Assembly: GCF_028023555.1 (NCBI RefSeq)
Contig: NZ_JAQIOY010000003.1
Coordinates: forward strand, 310,001-374,000
Length of the DNA: 64,000 nucleotides
Reading direction: 5' to 3'
DNA from: Thalassococcus_A lentus
Lineage (GTDB): Bacteria; Pseudomonadota; Alphaproteobacteria; Rhodobacterales; Rhodobacteraceae
In this document: positions 1 to 7,853 of the stretch, piece after piece
Layout: the number at the start of each line of letters is the position of its first letter
Numbering within the stretch: position 1 is the first letter of the stretch
Position numbers and translations under genes: made by a program
Notes under the pieces: model-generated
Told to the model about the DNA's origin: nothing
The model's database searches: none
What the model saw: only the letters and a program-made list of their open reading frames with translations

Positions 1-1
1 G

Positions 2-694
2 GCCAAGATGTCCAAATCCAAGAACAACGTCGTGGACCCGGTGCAAATCATTCAGACTTACGGTGCCGATACCGCACGCTGGTTCGTGCTGAGTGACTCG
101 CCCCCCGAGCGCGATGTGGAATGGACCGCATCCGGCGCAGAAGCTGCAAACAAACATCTGACGCGGGTTCACCGGTTGTGCGCCGAGATTGCAACCAGCG
201 ATGCCCCGTCGACCAAGGAAGATGATGCCTTGCTTCGCGAAATGCACAAGGCGATCCATGACGTGTCCATGGGCGTCGAAAGTTTCGGGTTTAATGCCGC
301 AATTGCAAAGCTTTACGCCTTTACCAATGCTGTGTCGAAGTCCCGAGCCGGGGCGGATGTGAAAAAGCAGGCTGCGCGGACACTGGCCCAGCTTATGGCA
401 CCGATGACACCGCATCTGGCCGAAGAATGCTGGCAGCTTTTGGGTGGCGAAGGGCTGGTTGCCAACGCGCCTTGGCCCAAGGCTGATGAGAGCATGCTGG
501 TCGAGGACACGGTGACCTTGCCGATCCAGATCAACGGCAAACGACGGGGCGAAATGGCGGTTCCCCGCGACATGCCAAAGGAAGAGGTTGAAAAAGCCGT
601 TCTTGCACACGAAGCTGTGGTGAAGGCGCTCGATGGGGGGCAGCCGAAAAAGCTTATCGTTGTGCCGGGGCGGATCGTGAATGTGGTTATCTGA
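2..694 (+). CDS. leuS: leucyl-tRNA synthetase, C-terminal part (5' truncated by window edge)
   Basis: This is the C-terminal end of leucyl-tRNA synthetase, the cytoplasmic class I enzyme that charges tRNA-Leu. The open frame enters from the left edge and begins right at the KMSKS signature (residues K-M-S-K-S-K-N-N), the catalytic loop that stabilises the transition state of amino-acid activation. After it come the helical anticodon-binding domain and the small C-terminal domain, ending in the PGRIVNVV-type tail common in LeuS. The ATG at 8 is the Met inside KMSKS, not a start. The stop at 694 overlaps the next gene by 14 bases, so leuS, lptE and holA probably form one operon. Identification is firm; only about the last quarter is present. 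Confidence 0.96.
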   Translation, partial: AKMSKSKNNVVDPVQIIQTYGADTARWFVLSDSPPERDVEWTASGAEAANKHLTRVHRLCAEIATSDAPSTKEDDALLREMHKAIHDVSMGVESFGFNAAIAKLYAFTNAVSKSRAGADVKKQAARTLAQLMAPMTPHLAEECWQLLGGEGLVANAPWPKADESMLVEDTVTLPIQINGKRRGEMAVPRDMPKEEVEKAVLAHEAVVKALDGGQPKKLIVVPGRIVNVVI

Positions 695-1187
695 TAGAAG
701 AACGGTTCTGCTGGGCGCGCTGGCCACGCTGGGCGCTTGCGGTTTTACACCCGCCTATGCGCCGGGAGGATCCGGACAACAGTTGTTGGGTCGGATTGCG
801 CTCGACGAACCAAAGACCAAGAACGGCTATCGTTTCGGGCGTAGATTTGAGGAACGCCTGGGCCGCAGCAGTGGTCCGTTTCGGCTGTCGGTAAAAATTC
901 AGGTTGATCGACAGGGTTTGGGTAGCACATCCGCCGGCGCGACCACGCGGTTTCGGTTTGTTGGGCGTGCGCTCTATTCGCTCAGGGATGTGGGTGATCC
1001 GGAAACGGTTCTGCTCGAAGGTCGGACAAACGCATTCACCGGGTATTCCACGACGGGCTCTACCGTTGCTACTTTGGCGGCGCAACGCGACGCCGAAGAA
1101 CGCCTGATGATCATTTTGGCGGATCAGGTCATTGATCAGCTGTTGATTGACGCGCCGCGCCTGTCTGCGTCCGCTGCGGACCAATGA
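681..1187 (+). CDS. lptE: LPS assembly lipoprotein LptE
   Basis: LptE is an outer-membrane lipoprotein that plugs the LptD barrel and helps deliver lipopolysaccharide to the cell surface. The 168-residue product starts with a short charged n-region, a hydrophobic stretch and a lipobox ending L-G-A-C, with the lipidated Cys at residue 20. The rest, including the early G-F-T-P-A-Y motif after the Cys, matches alphaproteobacterial LptE. The ATG lies inside the end of leuS and the stop overlaps the holA start (ATGA), so it is translationally embedded between them. The leuS-lptE-holA order is standard in proteobacteria and supports the call even though LptE sequences diverge strongly. Confidence 0.87.
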   Translation: MWLSDRRTVLLGALATLGACGFTPAYAPGGSGQQLLGRIALDEPKTKNGYRFGRRFEERLGRSSGPFRLSVKIQVDRQGLGSTSAGATTRFRFVGRALYSLRDVGDPETVLLEGRTNAFTGYSTTGSTVATLAAQRDAEERLMIILADQVIDQLLIDAPRLSASAADQ

Positions 1188-2209
1188 AGCTAAACGCCCG
1201 CGACGCAAATGCGTTTTTTGCCCGGCCTGATCCGAATGCCGCGGGTTTGCTGATTTGTGGCGAAGACACCATGCGTGTCGCCATGAAACGGCAAGAAGTC
1301 ATTGCCAACATGATCGGCCCACAAGGCGAAGAAGAAATGCGCCTGACCCGCATGACCGGTGCTGAGTTGCGCAAGGATGCCGCGATGCTTCTTGACGCGG
1401 TCAAGGCGCAGGGGTTTTTCCCGGGGCCGCGGGCTGCCTTGGTCGAAGAGGCTACAGACGGTCTGGCCAAGACGATAGGAACAGCGCTGACCGAATGGCG
1501 TGAAGGTGATGCCCAGATTGTTGTCACCGCCGGTCAGTTGACGGCGAAATCTGCACTTCGGAAACTGTTCGACGCTGCGCCCAACGCCTATTGCGCCGCG
1601 CTTTATAATGACCCGATGGGCCGCGCCGAGATCGAGGCCGAGCTGAAGCGCGCAGGATTGGCTGAAGTGTCCCGCGATGCCATGGCCGCATTGGAAGGGT
1701 TGGCCCGAAGCCTAACGCCCGGCGATTTTCGCCAAACGCTTGAAAAGGTTTCTCTTTACAAGCTGGAAGATCCAGAACCGCTGACCCCTGACGAAGTTGA
1801 TCTGATGGCGCCTGCCTCAATCGAGGCGGAGATGGACGAGGTCTTTCACGTCTTGGCAGAGGGCCGCAGCGGCGACATTGCCCCGGTGATGCAGCGGCTG
1901 ATGGCTCAGGGGGTTGCCCCTGTCACATTGTTGATCATGGGCGCGCGGCATTTCCGGGTGCTTTACACACTGGCAGCAAGCCCGGGTGGCCCAGCACAGG
2001 GTATAGGCCGCTTGCGCCCACCACTGTGGGGCGCGCGGCGGGACCGGATGCTGAGACAGGCACAGAACTGGTCTGTTGATCGGCTCGAGGCGGCGCTGGA
2101 TGTTTTCATGGAAACCGACCTGACGCTCCGTTCTGCTGGTCAACGTGCGCCAGCCATGGCTTTGGTTGAACGGGCATTTGTGCGGCTTGCCTACATGGCT
2201 AGACGCTAA
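1184..2209 (+). CDS. holA: DNA polymerase III subunit delta
   Basis: The delta subunit is the wrench of the clamp loader: it binds and opens the beta sliding clamp during replication. The 341-residue length is usual for HolA. The protein starts with a divergent AAA+ like N-domain (residues about 20-140) and ends with a helical collar domain typical of the family (the L-E-A-A-L-D and L-R-S-A-G-Q region near residues 300-325). The start codon overlaps the lptE stop by 4 bases, which indicates translational coupling. It is the last gene of the leuS-lptE-holA set; an 18-base gap separates it from the GST gene. Delta subunits conserve little sequence, so gene order carries part of the weight. Confidence 0.9.
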   Translation: MKLNARDANAFFARPDPNAAGLLICGEDTMRVAMKRQEVIANMIGPQGEEEMRLTRMTGAELRKDAAMLLDAVKAQGFFPGPRAALVEEATDGLAKTIGTALTEWREGDAQIVVTAGQLTAKSALRKLFDAAPNAYCAALYNDPMGRAEIEAELKRAGLAEVSRDAMAALEGLARSLTPGDFRQTLEKVSLYKLEDPEPLTPDEVDLMAPASIEAEMDEVFHVLAEGRSGDIAPVMQRLMAQGVAPVTLLIMGARHFRVLYTLAASPGGPAQGIGRLRPPLWGARRDRMLRQAQNWSVDRLEAALDVFMETDLTLRSAGQRAPAMALVERAFVRLAYMARR

Positions 2210-2227
2210 GCAGGGAAGGGACAGTCA

Positions 2228-2827
2228 ATGACCTACAAAGTCTATGGAATGGTTCAAAGCCGCGCTTTTCGCGTCTTGTGGTTGTTGGAAGAACTGGGAT
2301 TGGACTACGAACATGTCCCGGCTGGTCCCCATTCTGCCGAGATAAAATCCGTCAGCGCTTTGGGCAAGGTGCCCGCTCTGGTCGACGGTGACACCGTGAT
2401 AACCGATAGCTCCGCCATTCTGACCTATCTGGCCGACAAACATGGCGCGTTCACTGCACCGGCCGGTAGCAAAGCGCGCGCCCGTCAGGACAGCTGGACG
2501 TTTCGTATTCTGGACGAAATCGAAAGCCAGCTTTGGACCGCTTCCAAACACAGCTTTGTTTTGCCCGAAGCTGAACGAGTGGCAGAGGTCAAACCAAGCT
2601 GCAAAGCCGAATATGTCCGAAACCTTGAACGCATCATGGCGGAGCTGGAGGGCGACTACCTGATGGGTGACGCATTTTCGGTGCCGGACATCATCCTTGG
2701 CCACTGTGGTGGCTGGGCACGCAATGCCGGGTTCCCGGATGGTCCCGATGCATTTGGTGCCTACCTCAAACGGCTGCGCGCCCGCCCGGCTTTCCGCGCG
2801 GCGGTATCTGCCGGGCAAAAGGGCTGA
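2228..2827 (+). CDS. glutathione S-transferase family protein
   Basis: A cytosolic-type glutathione S-transferase of 199 residues. The N-terminal thioredoxin-like domain (about 1-78) carries the S-R-A-F-R-V-L-W-L-L-E-E-L start, the L-G-K-V-P-A-L turn with the cis-Pro that contacts glutathione, and the T-D-S-S-A-I-L-T-Y-L segment that binds the gamma-glutamyl group. The helical C-terminal domain includes D-A-F-S-V-P-D-I-I-L-G, the usual N-capping box region. The Ser near residue 11 is the likely catalytic position. It follows holA closely and ends 6 bases from the convergent DUF1244 gene. The substrate cannot be told; detoxification or thiol transfer is the family role. Confidence 0.88.
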   Translation: MTYKVYGMVQSRAFRVLWLLEELGLDYEHVPAGPHSAEIKSVSALGKVPALVDGDTVITDSSAILTYLADKHGAFTAPAGSKARARQDSWTFRILDEIESQLWTASKHSFVLPEAERVAEVKPSCKAEYVRNLERIMAELEGDYLMGDAFSVPDIILGHCGGWARNAGFPDGPDAFGAYLKRLRARPAFRAAVSAGQKG

Positions 2828-2833
2828 ATCTGG

Positions 2834-3148
2834 TCAGGATTTATCCGTCACGTTTTCCTTGAACGACTGTTCAAAGGCGGCTTGCTGATCCGCGTTGGCT
2901 TCGGTCTGATACTTGGCCTTCCACTCTGAGAAGGGCATCCCGTAGTAGATTTCACGGGCTTCCATCTTGTCCAGCGTAATGCCGTGATCCGCGGCGGCTT
3001 CCTGATACCAGCGGCTCAGGCAGTTCCGGCAAAAGCCAGCCAGATTCATCATGTCGATGTTCTGGGCATCAGGGCGTTCTTCGATCAGGTGTTTGCGAAG
3101 ACGGCGGAAGGCTGCGGCTTCAATTTCGATGCGGGTTTGGTCGTCCAT
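2834..3148 (-). CDS. DUF1244 family protein
   Basis: A 104-residue cytoplasmic protein of the DUF1244 (SMc04008-like) family, common in alphaproteobacteria and of unknown function. The frame shows the family's conserved core: an N-terminal helical part with F-R-R-L-R-K-H-L, then N-L-A-G-F-C-R-N-C-L-S-R-W-Y with a CxxC pair, and the E-A-R-E-I-Y-Y-G-M-P-F-S-E-W-K motif. The CxxC could bind a metal or be redox active, but that is only inference. A purine-rich RBS (AGGAGC) precedes the ATG. The neighbouring minus-strand gene upstream ends 11 bases away, so the two are probably cotranscribed. Confidence 0.87.
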   Translation of the reverse strand: MDDQTRIEIEAAAFRRLRKHLIEERPDAQNIDMMNLAGFCRNCLSRWYQEAAADHGITLDKMEAREIYYGMPFSEWKAKYQTEANADQQAAFEQSFKENVTDKS

Positions 3149-3159
3149 GGCATGCTCCT

Positions 3160-3897
3160 TCAGGCGGGAATGTGTGTTGCGGCCTTTTCAAGCAAAGGCG
3201 CCAATCGCTGGCCCCATTGCAATTGTGCCGTTTCAGTTTCGATCAGATCGTTTCGAATTTCGATCAGGGTATTGTTGCGACCATGCTGTAGTCCATGGCG
3301 ATCGACGGCGTCCCCGGGCAGATGCCCGGGGTAGGGTTCGTTCCGGCCGACCACCAGATCCCGTTCGGCTTCCAGCAGTGCAATGAACGGGTCGGACAGA
3401 CGTCGATCCCAGGCATGCAGAATGCCAATGTGCCACGGACGCGGCGGACGGCCACGCAATTGCCGGGTAAAGCTGTGGACGGCCACGATGGTCGTATCGC
3501 TGCGCCGGGCAGCCAGCTCTGCCAGCGCCGCGTGATATGGGCGGTGGTACGCGTTGAGCCTGCGTTCTTTTTCCGCGGCATCGGCATGTCGGTTGCCCGG
3601 TATGATCGAACCATCATAGAGCCGCATCAACACCGTCGGATCGTCTTCACCGCGATTGGGGTCAATCACGAGGCGTGAAAAGTTGGACAGAATGACGGGG
3701 GCATCCAGCGCTGCCCCCAATGCGCGGGCGACACCCGCAGCGCCGGGATCGTAGGCGATGTGCCGGGCCATATCGCGGGCTGGCAGCCCCAAATCACCGC
3801 CAAGATCGGGGGGCACCGCATTGGTTGCGTGATCGCATGTAATCAGCCATCGGCTCTGGCGTGACTGACCTTCGATGGTGTAGGGAGTAAACGTCAT
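3160..3897 (-). CDS. N-formylglutamate amidohydrolase family protein
   Basis: A 245-residue protein of the N-formylglutamate amidohydrolase (HutG/FGase) family, zinc-dependent enzymes that hydrolyse N-formyl-L-glutamate in histidine breakdown or related amides. Family features are the T-C-D-H-A-T-N segment near the N-terminus, S-R-L-V-I-D-P-N-R, the A-Y-H-R-P-Y-H helix, and A-V-H-S-F-T with a metal-binding type His. The frame is open up to 3960, so a start there (21 more residues) is possible; I chose the Met at 3897 because the extra segment looks unlike the family, although neither start has a strong RBS. No other hut genes are nearby, so the true substrate is open. Confidence 0.82.
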   Translation of the reverse strand: MTFTPYTIEGQSRQSRWLITCDHATNAVPPDLGGDLGLPARDMARHIAYDPGAAGVARALGAALDAPVILSNFSRLVIDPNRGEDDPTVLMRLYDGSIIPGNRHADAAEKERRLNAYHRPYHAALAELAARRSDTTIVAVHSFTRQLRGRPPRPWHIGILHAWDRRLSDPFIALLEAERDLVVGRNEPYPGHLPGDAVDRHGLQHGRNNTLIEIRNDLIETETAQLQWGQRLAPLLEKAATHIPA

Positions 3898-4060
3898 GTC
3901 CGTTTCATCTAATGCCTGCAACAGATAGGCAAGGCGAAAGCCAAAGGGAATTGCGGTCACCGAACCAACATGATAGCCACTCGATCAAACTGTTAACGCT
4001 AACACGACTAAACTCCGCCTGTTCGTTCGATCAGTGGATTATTTCAGGAGACCCAAAGAT

Positions 4061-5506
4061 ATGAAGCGCGACAGAAACGTAAAGATCGTTGCGACACTAG
4101 GCCCGGCATCATCCACATATGAAATGATCCGCGCTTTGCACGAAGCCGGCGCTGACGTCTTTCGTCTGAACATGAGCCACGGCAGCCACGAAGAGATCTC
4201 GGAACGTCACCAGATCATTCGTCAGGTGGAAAAAGACCTCGACAGCCCGATCGCCATTCTGGCTGACCTACAGGGCCCCAAGCTGCGCGTGGGCGTTTTT
4301 GCAAACGGCGAAGAAGAGCTGGAATGGGGTGAGCCATTCCGCATGGATCTGGACGAAACGCCGGGTGACAAAAAGCGCGTTTGCCTTCCACACCCAGAAA
4401 TTTTTGCGGCGCTTGAACCGGGCGCGCACTTGCTTGTTAACGATGGGAAAATTCGTCTTCGTGTCGAAGAATGTGGCAACGACCACGCCAACTGTACGGT
4501 TGTGACCGGCGGAACTATTTCCAACCGCAAGGGTGTGAATGTGCCGGACGTTGTCCTGCCACTGGCCGCTCTGTCCGAAAAGGACCGCAGTGATCTTGAG
4601 TTCGTTTCGGCACTGGGCGTTGACTGGCTGGCCCTGTCTTTTGTGCAACGTGCAGCGGACGTTGAAGAAGCCCGTGCCCTTTGCGGTGGGCGTGCGGCAA
4701 TCCTGTCGAAGATCGAAAAGCCTGCTGCCGTGCAGGCCTTTGAAGAAATTCTCGAAGCGTCTGACGGTATCATGGTCGCGCGGGGCGATCTGGGTGTCGA
4801 ATTGCCGGTTCAGAATGTGCCTCCGATCCAGAAACGACTGGTTCGCAAGTGCCGTGCCGCCGCAAAGCCAGTGATCGTGGCGACTCAGATGCTCGAGTCG
4901 ATGATCGAATCCCCGATGCCGACGCGTGCCGAAGTCTCAGATGTGGCGACCGCGATCTACGAAGGCGCTGATGCCATCATGCTTTCGGCTGAATCCGCAG
5001 CAGGTGACTATCCGGTCGAAGCGGTGACAACCATGGACAACGTGGCCCGCGAAGTCGAAAGCGACTCGACCTACACCGAGGTTCTCGAAGCGTCCCGGAC
5101 GGCGAAACGCACAACCGTTGCCGACGGTATCGTGGCAGCGACGCGTGAAATTGCCGAAACGACGGACATCAAGGCGATTTGCTGCTTTACGTCTTCGGGC
5201 ACGACCGCATCGCTGGTTGCTCGCGAACGCCCCCGCGTTCCGATCATTGCCATGACATCCTCGCGCGGGGTCGCGCGGCGTCTGTCTTTGACATGGGGTA
5301 CGCTTTGCGTGATGACCGGTGAACTTGAGCGCTTTAAGCAGGCGGTTGTGAATGCGGCCCGTGCGGCGCGAAAGAATGAACTGGCCGATGAAAACGACCA
5401 GATCGTTGTGACCGCAGGCGTTCCATTCAATCAGCCGGGTACGACCAACATCCTGCGGGTTGCGCCCTGCGATGAACGTTTGATCTATCGCACCGATCCA
5501 GAGTAG
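4061..5506 (+). CDS. pyk: pyruvate kinase
   Basis: Pyruvate kinase converts phosphoenolpyruvate and ADP to pyruvate and ATP in the last step of glycolysis. The 481-residue protein shows the full set of motifs: K-I-V-A-T-L-G-P near the start, N-M-S-H-G, I-S-N-R-K-G-V-N, the catalytic-lysine region S-K-I-E-K, V-A-R-G-D-L-G-V-E, and M-L-E-S-M with the A-E-V-S-D-V-A stretch, followed by the C-terminal allosteric domain. I chose the ATG at 4061 because CAGGAG lies about 10 bases upstream; a GTG at 4034 would put that RBS inside the gene. The gene diverges from the amidohydrolase-like gene and is followed by a small membrane protein. Confidence 0.97.
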   Translation: MKRDRNVKIVATLGPASSTYEMIRALHEAGADVFRLNMSHGSHEEISERHQIIRQVEKDLDSPIAILADLQGPKLRVGVFANGEEELEWGEPFRMDLDETPGDKKRVCLPHPEIFAALEPGAHLLVNDGKIRLRVEECGNDHANCTVVTGGTISNRKGVNVPDVVLPLAALSEKDRSDLEFVSALGVDWLALSFVQRAADVEEARALCGGRAAILSKIEKPAAVQAFEEILEASDGIMVARGDLGVELPVQNVPPIQKRLVRKCRAAAKPVIVATQMLESMIESPMPTRAEVSDVATAIYEGADAIMLSAESAAGDYPVEAVTTMDNVAREVESDSTYTEVLEASRTAKRTTVADGIVAATREIAETTDIKAICCFTSSGTTASLVARERPRVPIIAMTSSRGVARRLSLTWGTLCVMTGELERFKQAVVNAARAARKNELADENDQIVVTAGVPFNQPGTTNILRVAPCDERLIYRTDPE

Positions 5507-5542
5507 CCTTTCCACGCAGCAGGCGCGGGGAGGTTTTGGTCG

Positions 5543-5764
5543 ATGGACCCTGATACATCCATGGTTATTGGAATGGCGGTCGGTGTGTTGTCGATACCGG
5601 CGATTGTTTCAGCATTTGCAGACGGCCGCACGCCACGCGCAGCGGCCGTTTCGCTTGTGATTGCTGGGGGCCTGATGGTCTACGCGATCAACACCAAAGA
5701 CGGGGGCTATCAGGTCCGTGATTTGCCCCGCGTGATCTACGGGGTTATCGGCGACATTATCTGA
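5543..5764 (+). CDS. small membrane protein, unknown function
   Basis: A 73-residue protein with two hydrophobic segments (about residues 6-25 and 36-51) separated by a short charged loop (A-D-G-R-T-P-R), ending in a polar tail with Y-Q-V-R-D-L-P-R-V-I-Y. GGGGAGG stands shortly before the ATG. It lies 36 bases after pyk and ahead of rpmI on the same strand. I recognise no named family; the clean RBS, membrane topology and normal codon use support a real gene. The role is unknown. Confidence 0.72.
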   Translation: MDPDTSMVIGMAVGVLSIPAIVSAFADGRTPRAAAVSLVIAGGLMVYAINTKDGGYQVRDLPRVIYGVIGDII

Positions 5765-5904
5765 TCCCGATCAAATCGAAATTGTTGTCCGCATTGGTGC
5801 TGTTCGGGCTTGCCAATGGCCCGTCATCTGCCTATACGGCGGCTCTCAACCGCGCTGCCGGCTCAAGTGGCATGCCGAGTCGCGCGATGTAGAAGGAGTC
5901 CGAA

Positions 5905-6105
5905 ATGCCCAAGATGAAGACGAAATCGAGCGCGAAGAAGCGCTTCAAAGTGACAGCCACCGGCAAGGTGATGTCCGGTCAGGCAGGCAAGCGCCACGGC
6001 ATGATCAAGCGTACCCGCAAATTCATCCGTGATGCACGCGGCACGACAACACTGTCGGAGCCTGATGCAAAGATCATCAAGGGCTTCATGCCCTACGACC
6101 GCTGA
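5905..6105 (+). CDS. rpmI: 50S ribosomal protein L35
   Basis: Ribosomal protein bL35, a small basic component of the large subunit. The 66-residue sequence starts M-P-K-M-K-T-K-S-S-A-K-K-R-F-K and includes the G-K-R-H segment and the A-R-G-T-T-T-L-S stretch, as expected. GAAGGAG precedes the ATG. It is followed 16 bases later by rplT, the usual pair. infC is not next to it, as is common in alphaproteobacteria. Confidence 0.97.
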   Translation: MPKMKTKSSAKKRFKVTATGKVMSGQAGKRHGMIKRTRKFIRDARGTTTLSEPDAKIIKGFMPYDR

Positions 6106-6121
6106 TTAGGAGGAATACGAG

Positions 6122-6487
6122 ATGTCCCGAGTAAAAGGCGGAACCGTCACGCACGCGCGTCACAAGAAAGTCATCAAGGCAGCCAAAGGGTATTACGGTC
6201 GTCGTAAGAACACCTTCAAGGTCGCCGCACAGGCCGTCGATAAGGCCAACCAGTACGCAACCCGCGACCGCAAGAACCGCAAGCGCAACTTCCGCGCTCT
6301 GTGGATCCAGCGTATCAACGCGGCAGTTCGTGCCCACGACGAAGCGCTGACATATTCGCGCTTCATCAACGGCCTGAACCTGGCTGGCATCGAAGTCGAC
6401 CGTAAGGTTCTGGCTGATTTGGCTGTTCACGAGCCCGAAGCATTCGGTGCGATCGTTGAGCAGGCCAAAGGTGCTCTGGCTGCCTAA
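6122..6487 (+). CDS. rplT: 50S ribosomal protein L20
   Basis: Ribosomal protein bL20, an early assembly protein of the 50S subunit that binds 23S rRNA. The 121-residue product has the diagnostic basic N-terminal tail (M-S-R-V-K-G-G-T-V-T-H-A-R-H-K-K), the G-Y-Y-G-R-R-K-N-T-F-K segment and the globular C-terminal domain with L-N-L-A-G-I-E-V-D-R-K-V-L-A-D-L-A. TTAGGAGG stands just before the ATG. It closes the rpmI-rplT operon and is followed by a strong intrinsic terminator. pheS and pheT are not downstream in this window. Confidence 0.98.
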   Translation: MSRVKGGTVTHARHKKVIKAAKGYYGRRKNTFKVAAQAVDKANQYATRDRKNRKRNFRALWIQRINAAVRAHDEALTYSRFINGLNLAGIEVDRKVLADLAVHEPEAFGAIVEQAKGALAA

Positions 6488-6508
6488 GCCAGACCCAACG
6501 CAGAATAG

Positions 6509-6546
6509 AAAAAGGCCCCCGCTGATATAGCGGGGGCCTTTTTTCT
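6509..6546 (+). terminator. intrinsic terminator of rpmI-rplT
   Basis: A near-perfect hairpin, AAGGCCCCCGCT / AGCGGGGGCCTT with a short loop, is followed by a run of Ts, about 25 bases after the rplT stop. An A run precedes it, so it could also stop transcription arriving from the minus strand. Confidence 0.93.
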
Positions 6547-6573
6547 TGTCAGCACAATGCGGTCAATGCAGGC

Positions 6574-6993
6574 TTACGCCGTCGCTGCACCCAAGGCAGT
6601 GTCCATCAAGCCCTTGATCGTGCTGCGCCCTGTCTGGGCAACAATGCGCCCCAGTTCCTGATCGCCCTTCAGAACAACCAATGTCGACCGGCGCGGGATT
6701 TTCAGTGACTTGACCAAGTCCGACTTTCCGTAGGCGTCCCAGTCCACGTCGATAAAGACGATTTTCGATGCATAGTCGGGGTTTTCCTCAAGCAACGCGT
6801 TGATGACGCGTTCCTGTGCGGCGCAGGTGCTGCACCAGCTCGCTTTGAAATCCAGAAAAACTGTGTCTCCGGCCGCGAGATGCTTTTGCACCAAGCCCGG
6901 TGTGTAGTCCATTTTGGCAGCAAGAGCCGCCCGCGGCATGGCCAGACTTACCGCGCCAAGACCAGTGATATTCAGAAAAGTTCTGCGGTCCAT
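6574..6993 (-). CDS. periplasmic thioredoxin-like protein (DsbD C-domain type)
   Basis: A 139-residue exported thioredoxin-fold protein. The start M-D-R-R-T-F-L-N followed by a hydrophobic stretch ending A-L-A-A looks like a Tat-type signal peptide. The mature part carries W-C-S-T-C (Cys54 and Cys57), a redox CxxC in the context seen in the C-terminal domain of DsbD. The position of the conserved cis-proline holds Ser103 instead (R-R-S-T-L-V-V aligned with the usual I-P-T-L). The next gene on the same strand encodes a CcdA-like electron transporter, so the pair probably acts as a split DsbD that moves electrons from the cytoplasm to periplasmic thiols. The final substrate is unknown. Confidence 0.83.
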   Translation of the reverse strand: MDRRTFLNITGLGAVSLAMPRAALAAKMDYTPGLVQKHLAAGDTVFLDFKASWCSTCAAQERVINALLEENPDYASKIVFIDVDWDAYGKSDLVKSLKIPRRSTLVVLKGDQELGRIVAQTGRSTIKGLMDTALGAATA

Positions 6994-7016
6994 AAGAGAG
7001 TTCCTCCGTGGTCAGG

Positions 7017-7730
7017 TTACAAGGATACTGAAAGATCGATCAGCCAGGCCGGTAGTGCGCCGACAAGCCAACCTTCGATGTAGTGATGCCAATTCAGCAG
7101 CAGGCCGGTCCCGACAAGGATAAATGTCAGTCCCAGCAGGGGCCGCGCCGTGATCGCCAGATTGCGCAGTCGCGCTGCATGTTTGCCGATGGTGCCTCGC
7201 GTGGCGTAGGCCAGCCCCAGGATCAGTGTGGAAACACCGGCCGCAAAGGCGATCATGATTGCCGTCACCCAGACAAGGCTTTCGCCTTGGCTGGCCAAAG
7301 CAATCGCACCGCCCAACGTTGGCCCGATGCAGGGGCTCCAGACGGCACCGAGAAGCAGGCCGCCGATGAATTGCCCCTTCAGGCCACCACGGTCAATGCC
7401 GTCCATACGGGCGTCTGCAAGGGCAGATAGGCCCGATGTCGCACTGGCCATAACCGCGCCCGCCTGCGGCAAAAGCAGGGCAATGCCGAAGAGCACCATG
7501 AGGCCGGCACCGATCTCAGAAACGGTGTCGATGTCCAATCCAATCGCATGCCCAAACGCCGTAACTCCGACGCCCAGCAAAACGAATGACAGGCTCATCC
7601 CGGCGGCCAGCATCAAAGGGCCGGACCGGCTGGCCTGAAAAGCCGAAGCAATCACAATCGGCAGGACCGGCACCACGCAGGGGTTGATCAGCGTCAGAAG
7701 GCCCGCGCCATATGCAAACAGCAATTCCAT
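7017..7730 (-). CDS. CcdA/DsbD-family thiol-disulfide electron transporter
   Basis: A 237-residue inner-membrane protein with about six hydrophobic helices. Two conserved Cys-Pro sites mark the CcdA fold: L-I-N-P-C-V-V-P-V-L-P in the first helix and W-S-P-C-I-G-P-T-L-G-G in the fourth. This family passes electrons from cytoplasmic thioredoxin across the membrane to periplasmic thioredoxin-like proteins, for example in cytochrome c maturation or disulfide repair. The thioredoxin-like gene lies 23 bases downstream and is the likely partner. I took the Met at 7730 as start because the hydrophobic helix begins there; the frame is open to 7772. No ccm genes lie nearby. Confidence 0.88.
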   Translation of the reverse strand: MELLFAYGAGLLTLINPCVVPVLPIVIASAFQASRSGPLMLAAGMSLSFVLLGVGVTAFGHAIGLDIDTVSEIGAGLMVLFGIALLLPQAGAVMASATSGLSALADARMDGIDRGGLKGQFIGGLLLGAVWSPCIGPTLGGAIALASQGESLVWVTAIMIAFAAGVSTLILGLAYATRGTIGKHAARLRNLAITARPLLGLTFILVGTGLLLNWHHYIEGWLVGALPAWLIDLSVSL

Positions 7731-7853
7731 GCCCAATATGTGCCCCGCAACCGCGCAAACGTCACGCCACAATTCGCTGACACGAGGTCACGAGGTCGTA
7801 AGAAATGTAACAACCGGACTTACTCACAATGCCTGCCTCGGTCTCTATGCGCA

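Noticed and set aside
5761..5904. Open 44-codon stretch with a signal-peptide-like look between the small membrane gene and rpmI
   Set aside because: There is no ATG, GTG or TTG start with an RBS at a suitable place, and a frame of this length is expected by chance.
7791..7806. Tandem CACGAGGT duplication upstream of the 691-residue gene's end
   Set aside because: Two 8-base copies are too short to count as a repeat element or target-site duplication; no matching copy lies at the other end of the islet.
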